This document shows positions 42,210-51,276 of a stretch of 64,000 nucleotides of DNA, one piece after another. Every line of letters starts with the position of its first letter. Positions within the stretch are counted from its first letter, which is position 1. Made by a program: the position numbers and the translations under genes. The notes beneath the pieces were generated by a model. The model ran no database searches. It was given only the letters and a program-made list of their open reading frames with translations, and was not told the DNA's origin. The DNA comes from Parcubacteria group bacterium (GTDB lineage Bacteria; Patescibacteria; ABY1; Buchananbacterales; UBA6539): NCBI GenBank assembly GCA_002687175.1, contig NYZP01000001.1, forward strand, positions 74,734-138,733, read 5' to 3'.

Positions 42210-43961
42210 ATCCTTGATTTCCTTTAAAATTTTAGAAATAAATTTCTGGCGATCTATTACTTCAACTTCTTTTTGTCCTCGAATACGAACATTTAAATCT
42301 TTACTCTTTACTTCTTTCTCACCAATTACTAGCATGTAACGAATTTTTTGTTTTTCTGCCTTACGGATTTTATTACCAACTGTTTCATCTAAATCATCAA
42401 CCCACACCCTAATTCCATGTTCTTTAAGCTCATCAGCTAATTTGTTGGCGTCTTTAATAAAACCTTCACTAACCGGTACTATTTGTACTTGAACTGGTGC
42501 TAACCACAAAGGAAAAGCACCACCATAATGTTCTATTAATATAGCCATAAACCGCTCAAACGATCCGGCAATGGCCCTATGGATTAAAACAGGCCTGACT
42601 CGATCACCACTTTCGTCTGTATATTCAAGTTTAAATCTGTTAGGCATATTAAAGTCAAGCTGAATAGTCGCCAGCTGCCACTTACGACCAATAGCATCTT
42701 TAGCTTCAAAATCAATCTTGGGCCCATAAAAAGCGGCTTCACCTTCTATTTCTTCAAAAGTTTTTACGCGCTTTTTTAAAATACTTCTTAATTTTGCCTC
42801 GGCTTCTTTCCATACCTTTGGCTCACCAATATACTTATCTGGTTGTTTAGGATCTGATAAAGATAGCCTAGGAATAATTTCCATACCAACTACTTGATAA
42901 AACTGTTCAATAATATCATAAATCAAATTAGCTTCCTCTTCTATCTGATCTGGGCGGCAAAAAACATGAGCATCATCAATAGTGATTGATCGTACTCTGG
43001 TTAAACCGTGCAATTGACCAGCTTTTTCATCACGATACATTGAAGTAATTTCAAAATATCTTAATGGTAATTCACGATAACTACGCTGGCGAGACGCATA
43101 AATTTGAGTGTGGTGAGGGCAATTCATCGGCTTTAATACAAAAGCTTCTTCACCTTTTGACGAAACGTGAAAAATATCATCACTAAACTTATCCCAATGC
43201 CCTGAAACTTGATATAACTCTTTTTTAGCTAAGTGTGGTATCCATACACGCTGAAAACCTTTAGGCTCTTGCAAATCGATTAGGTACTGGTCTAAGGCAT
43301 TTCTAATAATAGTACCGCGTGGCGTAAACATTGGCAGTCCGCCACCAACTAACTCAGAAAACGTAAACAGATCCAACTCTTGTCCCAATTTACGGTGGTC
43401 ATTTTCCTCGGCTTTTTTAAGTTGTTCTAAATGATTTTTAAGCTCCGCTTCATTATTAAAAGCCACTCCATAGATACGTTGAAGCATCTTATTCTTTTCA
43501 TCACCCTTCCAGTAAGCTCCAGCAACTTTTAAAAGTTTGATTGCCCCAATCTCTTTTGTTGACTTGGCATGATTGCCAGCACAAAGATCAATATATTTCT
43601 CTTTACCATCAATGGCAATCATTTTATTAAAACCAACCTTTTTGTCACCACGCTTTTTAAAATCATTAACTAATTCAACTTTATAAGGTTGTTTAATTGA
43701 TTTAAGAAATTTTAAGGCCTCATCAATGGTCATTTCTGACTGTTCGAACTTTTGATTCTGTTTAATAATATGTCTCATCTTTTTTTCAATCTTGGCTAAA
43801 TCTGTTTGGGCAAAAGTTTTACTGCCAAGATCTATATCATAATAAAAACCGTCCTCAATTGCCGGTCCGATCGCTAACTTGGCATCAGGAAAAAGCTCAA
43901 GTACTGCTTGGGCTAATACATGAGAAGAAGAGTGTCTAATTTTTTTTAGCTTTTCGTCCAT
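42192..43961 (-). CDS. thrS: Threonyl-tRNA synthetase lacking the TGS domain
   Basis: 589 residues; the common bacterial form is about 640. The protein starts directly at the N2 editing domain (RHSSSHVLAQAVLELFPDAK, with HSSSH and the later CAGNHAKSTKEIG). It continues through the class II core (FVLKPMNCPHH, EITSMYRDEKAGQLHGLTRVR, FYGPKIDF, LDFNMPNRFKLEY, HRAIAGSFERFMAILIEHYGG) to a complete anticodon-binding domain. The N-terminal ~60-residue TGS domain is absent and the upstream gene overlaps by 26 bases, so no room exists for it. No SD; TGA stop. Confidence 0.96.
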   Translation of the reverse strand: MDEKLKKIRHSSSHVLAQAVLELFPDAKLAIGPAIEDGFYYDIDLGSKTFAQTDLAKIEKKMRHIIKQNQKFEQSEMTIDEALKFLKSIKQPYKVELVNDFKKRGDKKVGFNKMIAIDGKEKYIDLCAGNHAKSTKEIGAIKLLKVAGAYWKGDEKNKMLQRIYGVAFNNEAELKNHLEQLKKAEENDHRKLGQELDLFTFSELVGGGLPMFTPRGTIIRNALDQYLIDLQEPKGFQRVWIPHLAKKELYQVSGHWDKFSDDIFHVSSKGEEAFVLKPMNCPHHTQIYASRQRSYRELPLRYFEITSMYRDEKAGQLHGLTRVRSITIDDAHVFCRPDQIEEEANLIYDIIEQFYQVVGMEIIPRLSLSDPKQPDKYIGEPKVWKEAEAKLRSILKKRVKTFEEIEGEAAFYGPKIDFEAKDAIGRKWQLATIQLDFNMPNRFKLEYTDESGDRVRPVLIHRAIAGSFERFMAILIEHYGGAFPLWLAPVQVQIVPVSEGFIKDANKLADELKEHGIRVWVDDLDETVGNKIRKAEKQKIRYMLVIGEKEVKSKDLNVRIRGQKEVEVIDRQKFISKILKEIKDKKNLS

Positions 43962-44538
43962 AAGATTTTTTCTTGGATTTATTATTTTTTTGTTTCTTTT
44001 TTAAATACTCATTTTTTAGAATTCCCATCCAGATCACATTATGATAATGTCCGTCTCTTAAAACTTGATCTCGAAATTCTCCTTCTTTTCTAAAGCCCAC
44101 CTTTTTATAAGACTTATGCCCTCTAATATTATAAGCTAAATGTTGTAAATAAATACGATGAAGTTTTAATTTTTTGAAACCATACTCAATAACTAATTTT
44201 GCCGCTTCGGTGCCTAACCCTTGTCCCCAATATTTCTTGTCCCCAATCATGATACCAAAAGTGGCACGGTTACTATTACTTCTCAAATCTCTTAAGGCAA
44301 TAGAGCCAATATGTACCCCCTCTTTAGTCTCAATGGCTAGATCTAGTGTTTCTTTATCTTTTTGATGATCCTTGATCCACTGACGTTCTTCTTTTAGAGT
44401 TGGAACCGGCTGGTCATAAATACCTAAAAATTTTGCAACCTCTTGATCTTTTAACCATTTACAAAAATTTGGAGCATCTTTCAATGACAACGGCCTTAAG
44501 ATTATATTATCTCCCTTTAATGTGATGTTACTTGCCAT
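43936..44538 (-). CDS. GNAT acetyltransferase (RimJ/RimL type)
   Basis: 200 residues. N-terminal LKGDNIILRPLSLKDAPNF, the acetyl-CoA loop YWGQGLGTEAAKLVIEYGF (Q/RxxGxG/A), and the C-terminal NIRGHKSYKKVGFRKEGEFR typical of RimJ/RimL and related N-acetyltransferases. A Lys-rich tail of about 25 residues (KKKQKNNKSKKKSYGRKAKK) overlaps the thrS start. The substrate is unknown: ribosomal protein termini or small molecules. Confidence 0.88.
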   Translation of the reverse strand: MASNITLKGDNIILRPLSLKDAPNFCKWLKDQEVAKFLGIYDQPVPTLKEERQWIKDHQKDKETLDLAIETKEGVHIGSIALRDLRSNSNRATFGIMIGDKKYWGQGLGTEAAKLVIEYGFKKLKLHRIYLQHLAYNIRGHKSYKKVGFRKEGEFRDQVLRDGHYHNVIWMGILKNEYLKKKQKNNKSKKKSYGRKAKKN

Positions 44539-44579
44539 AATTTAAAACAAAAAAACCAACCAGAATATTTCTGCTTGGG

Positions 44580-44637
44580 CCCCGTCCTGAACCATGTCCT
44601 GAGCTTGTTTCAGGATCTATTCAAGATCTGGGGGGTT
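44580..44637. repeat. Palindromic repeat related to 25967-25999
   Basis: Contains GCCCCGTCCTGAA and TTTCAGGATC in the same order as the repeat between rplK and rplA, with an inserted CCATGTCCTGAGC segment and a GGGGGG end. Confidence 0.55.
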
Positions 44638-44843
44638 CCACCCAAATTCTTGTTGCTAATTATCTAGCTAACAACAAGCACTTAATTTGATTGCTTGCCC
44701 GCCAAAGCGAAGCGTAGGCGGGACCTAGAGATTTAGTCTCTTACGTACAAGAGATCCTTTTGACCAAGGAGTACGAATGGTAGTTGTACCAATCACCTTT
44801 AGGTAAATTAATAATAAATCTTTTTATAGATGTTGTCAAGAAT

Positions 44844-44960
44844 AAAAAAATGACGGGAAAGCTCATTATGAGAATCCCGTCCCATGGACTGCTCCAGACA
44901 GCTAAACAGAGCTCAGCCTGACTACGCCACACATTAGTGTGCGTAAATATAAATAAGTGC
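44844..44960 (-). ncRNA. Candidate small RNA with its own terminator
   Basis: Minus strand: three potential hairpins (ACACTAATGTGT; CAGGC...GTCTG; GACGGGA...TCCCGTC) end in seven T at 44850-44844. The last is a good terminator but lies beyond the terminator of the gene at 45117 and is not preceded by a reading frame. A TTGCAC box lies upstream; the -10 is unclear. No known RNA family recognised. Confidence 0.35.
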
Positions 44961-44970
44961 AAAAACTTGG

Positions 44971-45007
44971 TAAAAATGGTGGAGACTTTCCGAAGAAAGT
45001 CCCCACC
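44971..45007 (-). terminator. UUCG-loop terminator after the 45117 gene
   Basis: Minus strand: GGTGGGGACTTTC, loop TTCG, GAAAGTCTCCACC (one mismatch), then ATTTTTA. Confidence 0.88.
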
Positions 45008-45116
45008 CCAATGAGCACAAAATAATGAGCTTTGCTCTACTTAGCCTGGCGCCGGGCGACCACTCGCTACGGCAGCATGCTTGAGCATTACTCAAAATTG
45101 TGACAAATGAACAGAA

Positions 45117-45950
45117 CTACTTGTTGACCTTTTTCCAGTCAGTGATCGCGAAGCGACCGAAATGTCCACGTTTGGCTGGCCGGAAATCGCACAAGCCGAC
45201 TTTTTTGCCGGCGGTGGTTATCAGTTCCGCCACCTTGCCTTCGTCGATCTCGCCCAAATCGATAGTCATGGTGTATCTGAAGCTCCAAATATCAAACCGC
45301 GGCCGAACAATACAGACCGCAATGTTGTTTTGGGCCAAAACACCACGACGGCAGTCGGTTATCCAACCTTCACCGTCTTGGGTATTTTCCTCTTGCAGAT
45401 CAGTCAACGGAAATTCCGGTTCCAGAATCTCCAAGAAACTGTAGAGAGTAGTCGTACTGGCCGTCGATATCTGCTTTTTGCCGTTCTTAACGCTTCGGCC
45501 GGCTTCTACCAGGCAAGCCAAAAAGTTAACCGAGGGCATTACTACCGGCCCCAGATCTCCTTCTTTCACGGGTACAAAGTTCTGTGCCCGGTAAACTCTG
45601 GTCCGGGCAACGTCTGATGCCGGACCATCTTTCTTGACTGGCGGATGAACGCCGGTCCGCAAACCTTCGAGTGTCGCGTCGGTCAACGGGTTCATTAACA
45701 ACGGCGACGAACCTTTGATTGTAACCTCAATGGTTTCAGTCTTGATTTGCGCCGAGGTAAAAACAAACGGCGCCTTTACCGGTTCCGTCGCGGCATCTTT
45801 GCTGTTACCGTTTCCCGCCGTTTTTTTTGCGGCTGCCTTGCTGGCGGCCGACGTTTTGGCAGCGGCTTTCTTCTTTGCCGCTCGCCTTTTTGGCGGTGCT
45901 GCAGTTCCTACTCCTCCATTACCTTCATTTTTGTCTTTTCCCGCAACCAA
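45117..45950 (-). CDS. GC-rich phage-like orphan with Lys/Ala-rich N terminus
   Basis: 277 residues from a TTG behind AAAAAGGAG (spacing short); an ATG at 46025 would give 302 residues but has no SD and includes a palindrome, so the start is uncertain. Residues up to about 65 are a Lys/Ala/Ser-rich arm (KRRAAKKKAAAKTSAASKAA), histone-tail-like. The body (about 75-277) begins with ETIEVTIKGSSPLLMNPL and ends GLCDFRPAKRGHFGRFAI. These two elements (G.SPLLMN near the start, G..DFRP....GRF at the end) are familiar to me from uncharacterised phage proteins. No TM. Strongly GC-rich relative to neighbours, hence probably acquired. Confidence 0.75.
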   Translation of the reverse strand: MVAGKDKNEGNGGVGTAAPPKRRAAKKKAAAKTSAASKAAAKKTAGNGNSKDAATEPVKAPFVFTSAQIKTETIEVTIKGSSPLLMNPLTDATLEGLRTGVHPPVKKDGPASDVARTRVYRAQNFVPVKEGDLGPVVMPSVNFLACLVEAGRSVKNGKKQISTASTTTLYSFLEILEPEFPLTDLQEENTQDGEGWITDCRRGVLAQNNIAVCIVRPRFDIWSFRYTMTIDLGEIDEGKVAELITTAGKKVGLCDFRPAKRGHFGRFAITDWKKVNK

Positions 45951-45968
45951 ATCTCCTTTTTCGTTTTT

Positions 45969-45997
45969 GTGATCAAGTTTATTATTAAATTGATCAC
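45969..45997. promoter_or_regulatory. Palindrome upstream of the 45117 gene, possible operator
   Basis: GTGATCAA and TTGATCAC are perfect inverted 8-mers separated by 13 bases. They lie between a TTGACA box at 46011-46006 (minus) and the SD. This may be an operator or an mRNA hairpin; no regulator is identified. Confidence 0.5.
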
Positions 45998-46043
45998 CCG
46001 TGTTTTGCCATGTCAAAAGGACCATCCAATTGACAATAGACCA

Positions 46044-46070
46044 AAAAACTTAACATAATGTTAAGTTTTT
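46044..46070 (-). terminator. Palindromic terminator after the 46148 gene
   Basis: Perfect 13-bp stem AAAAACTTAACAT/ATGTTAAGTTTTT around a single base. It is A/T-rich, with the T-rich end serving the minus-strand unit that ends at 46148. Efficiency may be modest. Confidence 0.6.
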
Positions 46071-46147
46071 GTCGATACTAAAAAACTCGAGACATTACTA
46101 TCTCAAGCCACAATCTAACTACCTTAAATTTTGAATTTTTTCCCTAT

Positions 46148-47284
46148 TTATTGAGCAATTTCAACCTTAATTTTACCCTGAAACTGAGGGGTCTTTTTTA
46201 GCCAAACTGGCTGAAATCTGACTTCAACCGATTTCACTTGAGGAAATTGTGAAAAATATGACTTTATTTCTTCCTCGGTTTTACCAGTCAGTAAACTTTT
46301 ATCTAAAAATCCTGAGGTATCGCTACCAATCGAGTTAGCTTCCAAATTTACTTTCACTGTAGCCTCATTACTCTCAAAACTGTAACTTTCAACCAAATAA
46401 GAAAAGCTGGTTGGGTCTAAATCAATCAACTGCTGTTCCTCTGGCATTTCTGTCTTGATTCTTTCCCTGGCTAAATTAATAAGCTTGCTCTCATCAAAAA
46501 CCACGATTGCTGCTTCTATTTTAAGAGTAGTTTTAAATTCCGCTGCTTCCTCGTTAACTTCAGTATCGTGGCCAGATTCAATAACTTTTGCTGAAACTAA
46601 TTTTGGCCACAGGGTTTCATGATTTTCTAGTTGCTGATTTACCTCGGACAAAGCTTTCTGATACAACTGATCTCGTAAATCGTTTTCCGCTTTGTCTAAG
46701 TCTTCTTGAGTCACCACCGCAACCTCGATGTCTATCTTATCTAAACTGCTTTCCACTTGGGCATAAATTTTTTCTTGGAGGGGACCCCACAACCCAGGAA
46801 TTATTAAACGGGTTGGCTCAATTTTTTTAAAAGCATCGTAGTCATCGGCATAGACCTGAACTTTAATTTTTTCACCTGGGGCAACTGTAATATCTTTGTT
46901 AAGACGAACTAACACGGTATCTGGATCATCGGCTGCAGCTAATCTGGTGGTCGTAATCAATTTTTGTTCCTTACTATAATCATTAGTAATTACAACTTCA
47001 CCAACAACATTGGAATCAACGGAACGCGACCCAGTGGCTTCAGTCGACAGATCACCTTCTACCACAACTAATTTTAATTTCCCCGGCACTGCCTCTCCTT
47101 CTTCTAATGAAGGAATGATAGTGGGTTCTTTGACATCAAAGACAAATTCCCGGCTAATTTTTTCGCTATCCATAGTGATAATGATGGTAACTTTAGCCCA
47201 AATCAAGTAAAAAGCCGCACCAAATACGACAATGGATAAAATTAAAAATATTAACCCAATTTTAAGAAATGATCTTGGCAACAT
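46148..47284 (-). CDS. Baseplate-J-like single-TM protein
   Basis: 378 residues: a short N terminus, one TM helix (about 8-30), then an extracytoplasmic region. The segment GEVVITNDYSKEQKLITTTRLAAADDPDTV with VAPGEKIKVQVYADD resembles proteins annotated as baseplate J/gp47-like in Patescibacterial genomes. A helical part (195-225) and a C-terminal ferredoxin-like part (KSYFSQFPQVKSVEVRFQPVW) follow. No other phage-tail genes are nearby, so a cell-envelope role is more likely. No SD. Confidence 0.8.
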   Translation of the reverse strand: MLPRSFLKIGLIFLILSIVVFGAAFYLIWAKVTIIITMDSEKISREFVFDVKEPTIIPSLEEGEAVPGKLKLVVVEGDLSTEATGSRSVDSNVVGEVVITNDYSKEQKLITTTRLAAADDPDTVLVRLNKDITVAPGEKIKVQVYADDYDAFKKIEPTRLIIPGLWGPLQEKIYAQVESSLDKIDIEVAVVTQEDLDKAENDLRDQLYQKALSEVNQQLENHETLWPKLVSAKVIESGHDTEVNEEAAEFKTTLKIEAAIVVFDESKLINLARERIKTEMPEEQQLIDLDPTSFSYLVESYSFESNEATVKVNLEANSIGSDTSGFLDKSLLTGKTEEEIKSYFSQFPQVKSVEVRFQPVWLKKTPQFQGKIKVEIAQ

Positions 47285-47326
47285 ATTATCTGGCTTTATA
47301 ATACAAAAAAAATGAAAAATTTACAA

Positions 47327-50300
47327 TCAAATAGCCTCTTCTACTTTGAAAGAATTAGCTCCTAAAATAGTTTCTATTTCTTTCTGGATTCCTTGATTAT
47401 TATCGACTAAAAAATTAGTAATGATTTTTTTAAAGCCTTGATTGTCCTTAATGACTAAGACCACTTTGTATTTTCCTGGGTTACCATTAAAAACTTCTTT
47501 CAACTTTTCGTTCAAGTCACTGCTAGTTGTTCTTGGTAACAAAACAAATGCATTACCTTTTACTAAAATTTCTTGTTTGACTTCTTTCTTAGCAAATGAT
47601 TTTTTCCAATGACCATTTCGCCCACGATCAACAAATTGATCAAGCTCACTCATGATTTCTGAAACATTATCTAGGCTAAGTTCTTTTGCTAAATTACAAA
47701 TTAATTTTGTTTCACCATCTTTGTCAGACAACCGAGCATTAACCCCAATAATTTTATCCTCTTCCCAAACTTCTGGATTAGCCTTAAGGATGCTGGGAAA
47801 AACCAAAACTTCAACTCCAGCCGTATTATCTTCTATTCTAACAAACAACATTGGTTCGCCTTTTTTAGTGATTATTTTTTTAACTTTTGTAATGACCCCG
47901 GCTACTTTTAAAACTTGCTCGCCATAATCAAAATCACCGCTTAAATCGTTAATGTTAACCACCTTGCCTTGAAGATATGGCTGAAATTCGGTCAACGGAT
48001 GAGCGGAGACATAAAGACCTAAAATTTCCTTCTCCCAATTAAGTTTTTGCTTATCATCAGCTGGGTCAATATGATCTAATCTTAATTTTGGAATAGCTGT
48101 TTCTGTTGCCATCATGCCAAACAGGCTTGATTGGTTACTGTCTGCTTCAGCGTTAATGCTTTTGATAAACACCAATAGCTTGTCCATATTGTATAGCAAC
48201 TTGTTGCGCTCACCTAAATTATCCATCGCTCCACATTTGATTAGCGCTTCCAGTGATTTTTTATTTAAATCCTTGGTCTTTACCCGACTTAATAAATCTT
48301 CAAGAGCTTTAAAAGGTCCATTTTCTCGTCGCTCTTTAATAATTTCCTTAATTATATTTGATCCTAAATTTTTAACAGCACTGAGCCCAAAACGAATTTT
48401 TTTACTTTCCTTATCTTTTTTAACTTCTAATGAGTCATAAACAACGGTAAAAGTTGAAAAACTCTCATTAACATCTGGTGCTAAAACTTCAATGCCCATC
48501 TGGCGACACTCTTCTACCTCAATGGCGATCCGGTCAACATTGCCATAGTCGGCAGTTAATAGTGAGGCCATAAATTCTGATGGATAACGTGCTTTGAGGT
48601 AAGCAGTTTGGTAAGCGATCATTGCATAACAAGCCGCGTGAGAACGATTAAAGCCGTAACGAGCAAAAGGTAAAACATAATCCCAAATTTGTTTAGCCAC
48701 GGTTGATTCAATACCATTTGTTACCATACCAGAAATTACTTTTTCTTCTTGCTCATGAAGTAGCTTAGCAATTTTCTTACCAACTGCTTTTCGTAAAACA
48801 TCGGCTTCACTATAAGAAAATCCGGCCAGCTCTCTGGCAATTTCCATTAACTGCTCTTGATACACAATAATTCCGTAAGTTTTTTCTAATATTGGTTTCA
48901 TCCGCTCATCCAGGTAATACACTTTTTGTAAACCATGTTTGGATTTTATGTAGTCTGGAATAAACTCCATTGGACCTGGACGATAAAGTGAAACCATCAC
49001 AATAATATCTTCCAGTTCAGTCGGCACTAACTGTTTCAGATAACGCCTCATGCCAGAACTTTCCAATTGAAATACCCCTGTAGTCTCAACCCGTTGCAGT
49101 AACTCAAAAGTTTTCTTATCATCAAGAGGAATTGCATCAATGTCAATATCAATACCTCTGGCTTTCTTTAAAATATCTAAAGTATTTTCAATAATCGTTA
49201 AATTCTTAAGACCCAGCATATCAATTTTTAACAGACCTAAGTCTTCAACGGCATGCATACCATATTGAGTAACAATTTCATTTTCATGCTGAGTTGATTG
49301 CTGCATCGGAACATAATTATCCATCGGTTTGGGTGTAACTACGATGCCGCAGGCATGGGTTGAAGCATGACGAATTGAACCTTCCAGCTTTTTAGCAATT
49401 TCAATTAACCGCTTACCGTCTGGGTCAACCATAATTTCCTTAAACTCAGGAACGGTGTTAATCGCATCGTCCAAATTCATAAACATCGGAATCATCTTGG
49501 CAACCTTATCACAATAAGTGTAAGGCAAATCCATCACCCGACCAACGTCTCTGATCGCCGCCCGAGCGGCCATAGTACCAAAAGTTATAATTTGGGCAAC
49601 ATGATCCTTACCATATTTTTGGGACACATAATCAATAACCTCATCGCGACGGGTATCAGCAAAATCGGTATCAATATCAGGCATTGATATTCTCTCCGGA
49701 TTCAAAAATCTCTCAAAAATTAAATCGTACTTTAACGGATCAATATTAGTGATGCTGGTTAAATAAGCCACTAAACTACCGGCGGCTGAACCTCGACCAG
49801 GACCAACTACAATATTTTGACTCTTGGCCCAATTTATAAAATCGGCCACAATTAAAAAATATGACGCAAAACCAGTTTTGGCAATAATACCAAGTTCATA
49901 CTCTAATCTTTTTTTAATTTCAGGAGTAATTTTATCACCATACCGTTGTTTTAAACCTTGCTGACACATCTCTTTTAGATAATCAATGTCTGTGGTATTT
50001 TTCGGAACTTCGAAAGTAGGTAACAAAGTCTTGCCTAATTCCAATTCAACATTACATTTCTCGGCTAATTTTAAAGTATTAGAGAGAAATTCTGGATGAT
50101 CTTTCCACTCTTCTCTCACTTGATCTGGAGATTTCATTGAAAAATCTTCTCCTATATAAGACATCCGGTCAGTATCTGATAATATCTTTTTAGTTTGAAT
50201 ACAAAGTAACACGTCCTGAGCATTATCATCATCAGCATTTAAATAATGAACATCATTAGTGGTAATAACGGGGATGCTTAATTTTTTACCCAGCTCAATA

Positions 50301-50869
50301 ATTTTTTGATTGGCAATACCTTGATTACCAATACTTGGATGTTCCTGAACTTCCAAATAATAGTTTCCTTCCCCAAAAATTTTTAAGTACCGCTTAGCTG
50401 TTTCCTCGGCTCCTTTATCATCATTGTTTAAAATATTTTTTGAAATCTCACCCTGCAAACAGGCTGACGAACATATCAGTCCCTCACTATACTTTTCTAG
50501 AAGTGCAAAATCTACTCTTGGTTTATAATAAAAACCATCCAGGTGAGCGATGGTTGTTAGCTTAATTAAATTTTTATAGCCTACTTCGTTTCGGGCTAAT
50601 AATATCAAATGATAAGGACTGTCATCAATTTTTGGTCTTTTGTCTTTGTGCCCGTGTCTGGCAACATAGGCTTCCACCCCGAGAATTGGCTTTATACCGG
50701 TCTTTACTGCTTGCTGATAAAATTCTATTAAACCATACATTACTCCATGATCAGTTAAGGCCACGGCTGGCATGCCAAAATCTTTAGCTTTGTTGACTAA
50801 ATGATCAATCTTAGTAAGACCATCAAGCAAAGAATAATGGGAATGGTTGTGCAAATGGACAAAAGACAT
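47327..50869 (-). CDS. dnaE: DNA polymerase III alpha subunit
   Basis: 1180 residues, DnaE1 type. N-terminal PHP domain (FVHLHNHSHYSLLDG, VALTDHGVMYG), catalytic palm with GPGRGSAAGSLVAYL and the Asp motif PDIDTDFADTRRDEVI, FARYGFNRSHAACYA. Helix-hairpin and OB domains follow (VAGVITKVKKIITKKGEPM, FVRIEDNTAGVEV). The C-terminal tau-binding region is present but short. PHP metal ligands appear largely kept, so proofreading could be intrinsic. No SD. Confidence 0.97.
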   Translation of the reverse strand: MSFVHLHNHSHYSLLDGLTKIDHLVNKAKDFGMPAVALTDHGVMYGLIEFYQQAVKTGIKPILGVEAYVARHGHKDKRPKIDDSPYHLILLARNEVGYKNLIKLTTIAHLDGFYYKPRVDFALLEKYSEGLICSSACLQGEISKNILNNDDKGAEETAKRYLKIFGEGNYYLEVQEHPSIGNQGIANQKIIELGKKLSIPVITTNDVHYLNADDDNAQDVLLCIQTKKILSDTDRMSYIGEDFSMKSPDQVREEWKDHPEFLSNTLKLAEKCNVELELGKTLLPTFEVPKNTTDIDYLKEMCQQGLKQRYGDKITPEIKKRLEYELGIIAKTGFASYFLIVADFINWAKSQNIVVGPGRGSAAGSLVAYLTSITNIDPLKYDLIFERFLNPERISMPDIDTDFADTRRDEVIDYVSQKYGKDHVAQIITFGTMAARAAIRDVGRVMDLPYTYCDKVAKMIPMFMNLDDAINTVPEFKEIMVDPDGKRLIEIAKKLEGSIRHASTHACGIVVTPKPMDNYVPMQQSTQHENEIVTQYGMHAVEDLGLLKIDMLGLKNLTIIENTLDILKKARGIDIDIDAIPLDDKKTFELLQRVETTGVFQLESSGMRRYLKQLVPTELEDIIVMVSLYRPGPMEFIPDYIKSKHGLQKVYYLDERMKPILEKTYGIIVYQEQLMEIARELAGFSYSEADVLRKAVGKKIAKLLHEQEEKVISGMVTNGIESTVAKQIWDYVLPFARYGFNRSHAACYAMIAYQTAYLKARYPSEFMASLLTADYGNVDRIAIEVEECRQMGIEVLAPDVNESFSTFTVVYDSLEVKKDKESKKIRFGLSAVKNLGSNIIKEIIKERRENGPFKALEDLLSRVKTKDLNKKSLEALIKCGAMDNLGERNKLLYNMDKLLVFIKSINAEADSNQSSLFGMMATETAIPKLRLDHIDPADDKQKLNWEKEILGLYVSAHPLTEFQPYLQGKVVNINDLSGDFDYGEQVLKVAGVITKVKKIITKKGEPMLFVRIEDNTAGVEVLVFPSILKANPEVWEEDKIIGVNARLSDKDGETKLICNLAKELSLDNVSEIMSELDQFVDRGRNGHWKKSFAKKEVKQEILVKGNAFVLLPRTTSSDLNEKLKEVFNGNPGKYKVVLVIKDNQGFKKIITNFLVDNNQGIQKEIETILGANSFKVEEAI

Positions 50870-50956
50870 AATTTTGTGTTTAGGAAGTCTGACGAATCAA
50901 TAACTCCCAAGGGAAGTAAACTCCCCTCCTAAATTAAAGTATAAATATTATACTAC

Positions 50957-51259
50957 TTATTTCTTCTTTTTCCTACTTTTCTTTGCCTTACTCTTTTGGT
51001 CAACAAAAAAACCGGCTAACTTAATTGCTGAATCAGAAAGTAGGGCCATGTGATTTGAACCTTTTTCCAGTTTATCTTTAACCAGTTTCAAAATATTATC
51101 AACCAATTCTAGCTTTTCACGAATACTGACGGTCATCTTGCTCACATTACGCAGCATCATTACCACATAAAAAATTGCCCAACAAGTAAACAAGGTAAAC
51201 AAGGCAATGCTTGCAGCGATAACAACAAGTAGTAAATCTTTTGATGTTTCTAAAAGCAT
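50957..51259 (-). CDS. Small single-TM protein with coiled coil
   Basis: 100 residues: TM helix at about 8-33, then a coiled-coil-like helix (MLRNVSKMTVSIREKLELVD) and a basic end (KSKAKKSRKKKK). The arrangement resembles YtxH-like or DUF948-type membrane-associated proteins. It lies between pheT and dnaE with an 87-base gap to dnaE. No specific function. Confidence 0.72.
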   Translation of the reverse strand: MLLETSKDLLLVVIAASIALFTLFTCWAIFYVVMMLRNVSKMTVSIREKLELVDNILKLVKDKLEKGSNHMALLSDSAIKLAGFFVDQKSKAKKSRKKKK

Positions 51260-51276
51260 ATTTTAATTAATAATTT

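Larger units (their letters stand above)
44539..45116. other. 578-bp intergenic region with repeat, orphan terminator and long 3' UTR
   Basis: From left to right it holds a degenerate palindromic repeat (44580-44637), a hairpin TTGTTGC...GCTAACAA, a CCCGCC...GGCGGG palindrome (44698-44724), a possible short transcript with a terminator (44844-44960, minus), the UUCG-loop terminator of the gene at 45117, and that gene's 110-base 3' UTR. No reading frame there has an SD or family match. Confidence 0.6.

Noticed and set aside
44741..44962. 73-codon minus-strand frame
   Set aside because: No SD, no family, crosses a predicted terminator and hairpins; better explained as non-coding.
45162..46058. 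Plus-strand frames opposite the 45117 gene
   Set aside because: Same reason: antisense shadows of a GC-rich gene without start signals.
46148..47284. Phage tail module
   Set aside because: The baseplate-J-like protein has a TM anchor and no tail, capsid or lysis genes nearby; the similarity is shared by envelope proteins of this lineage.
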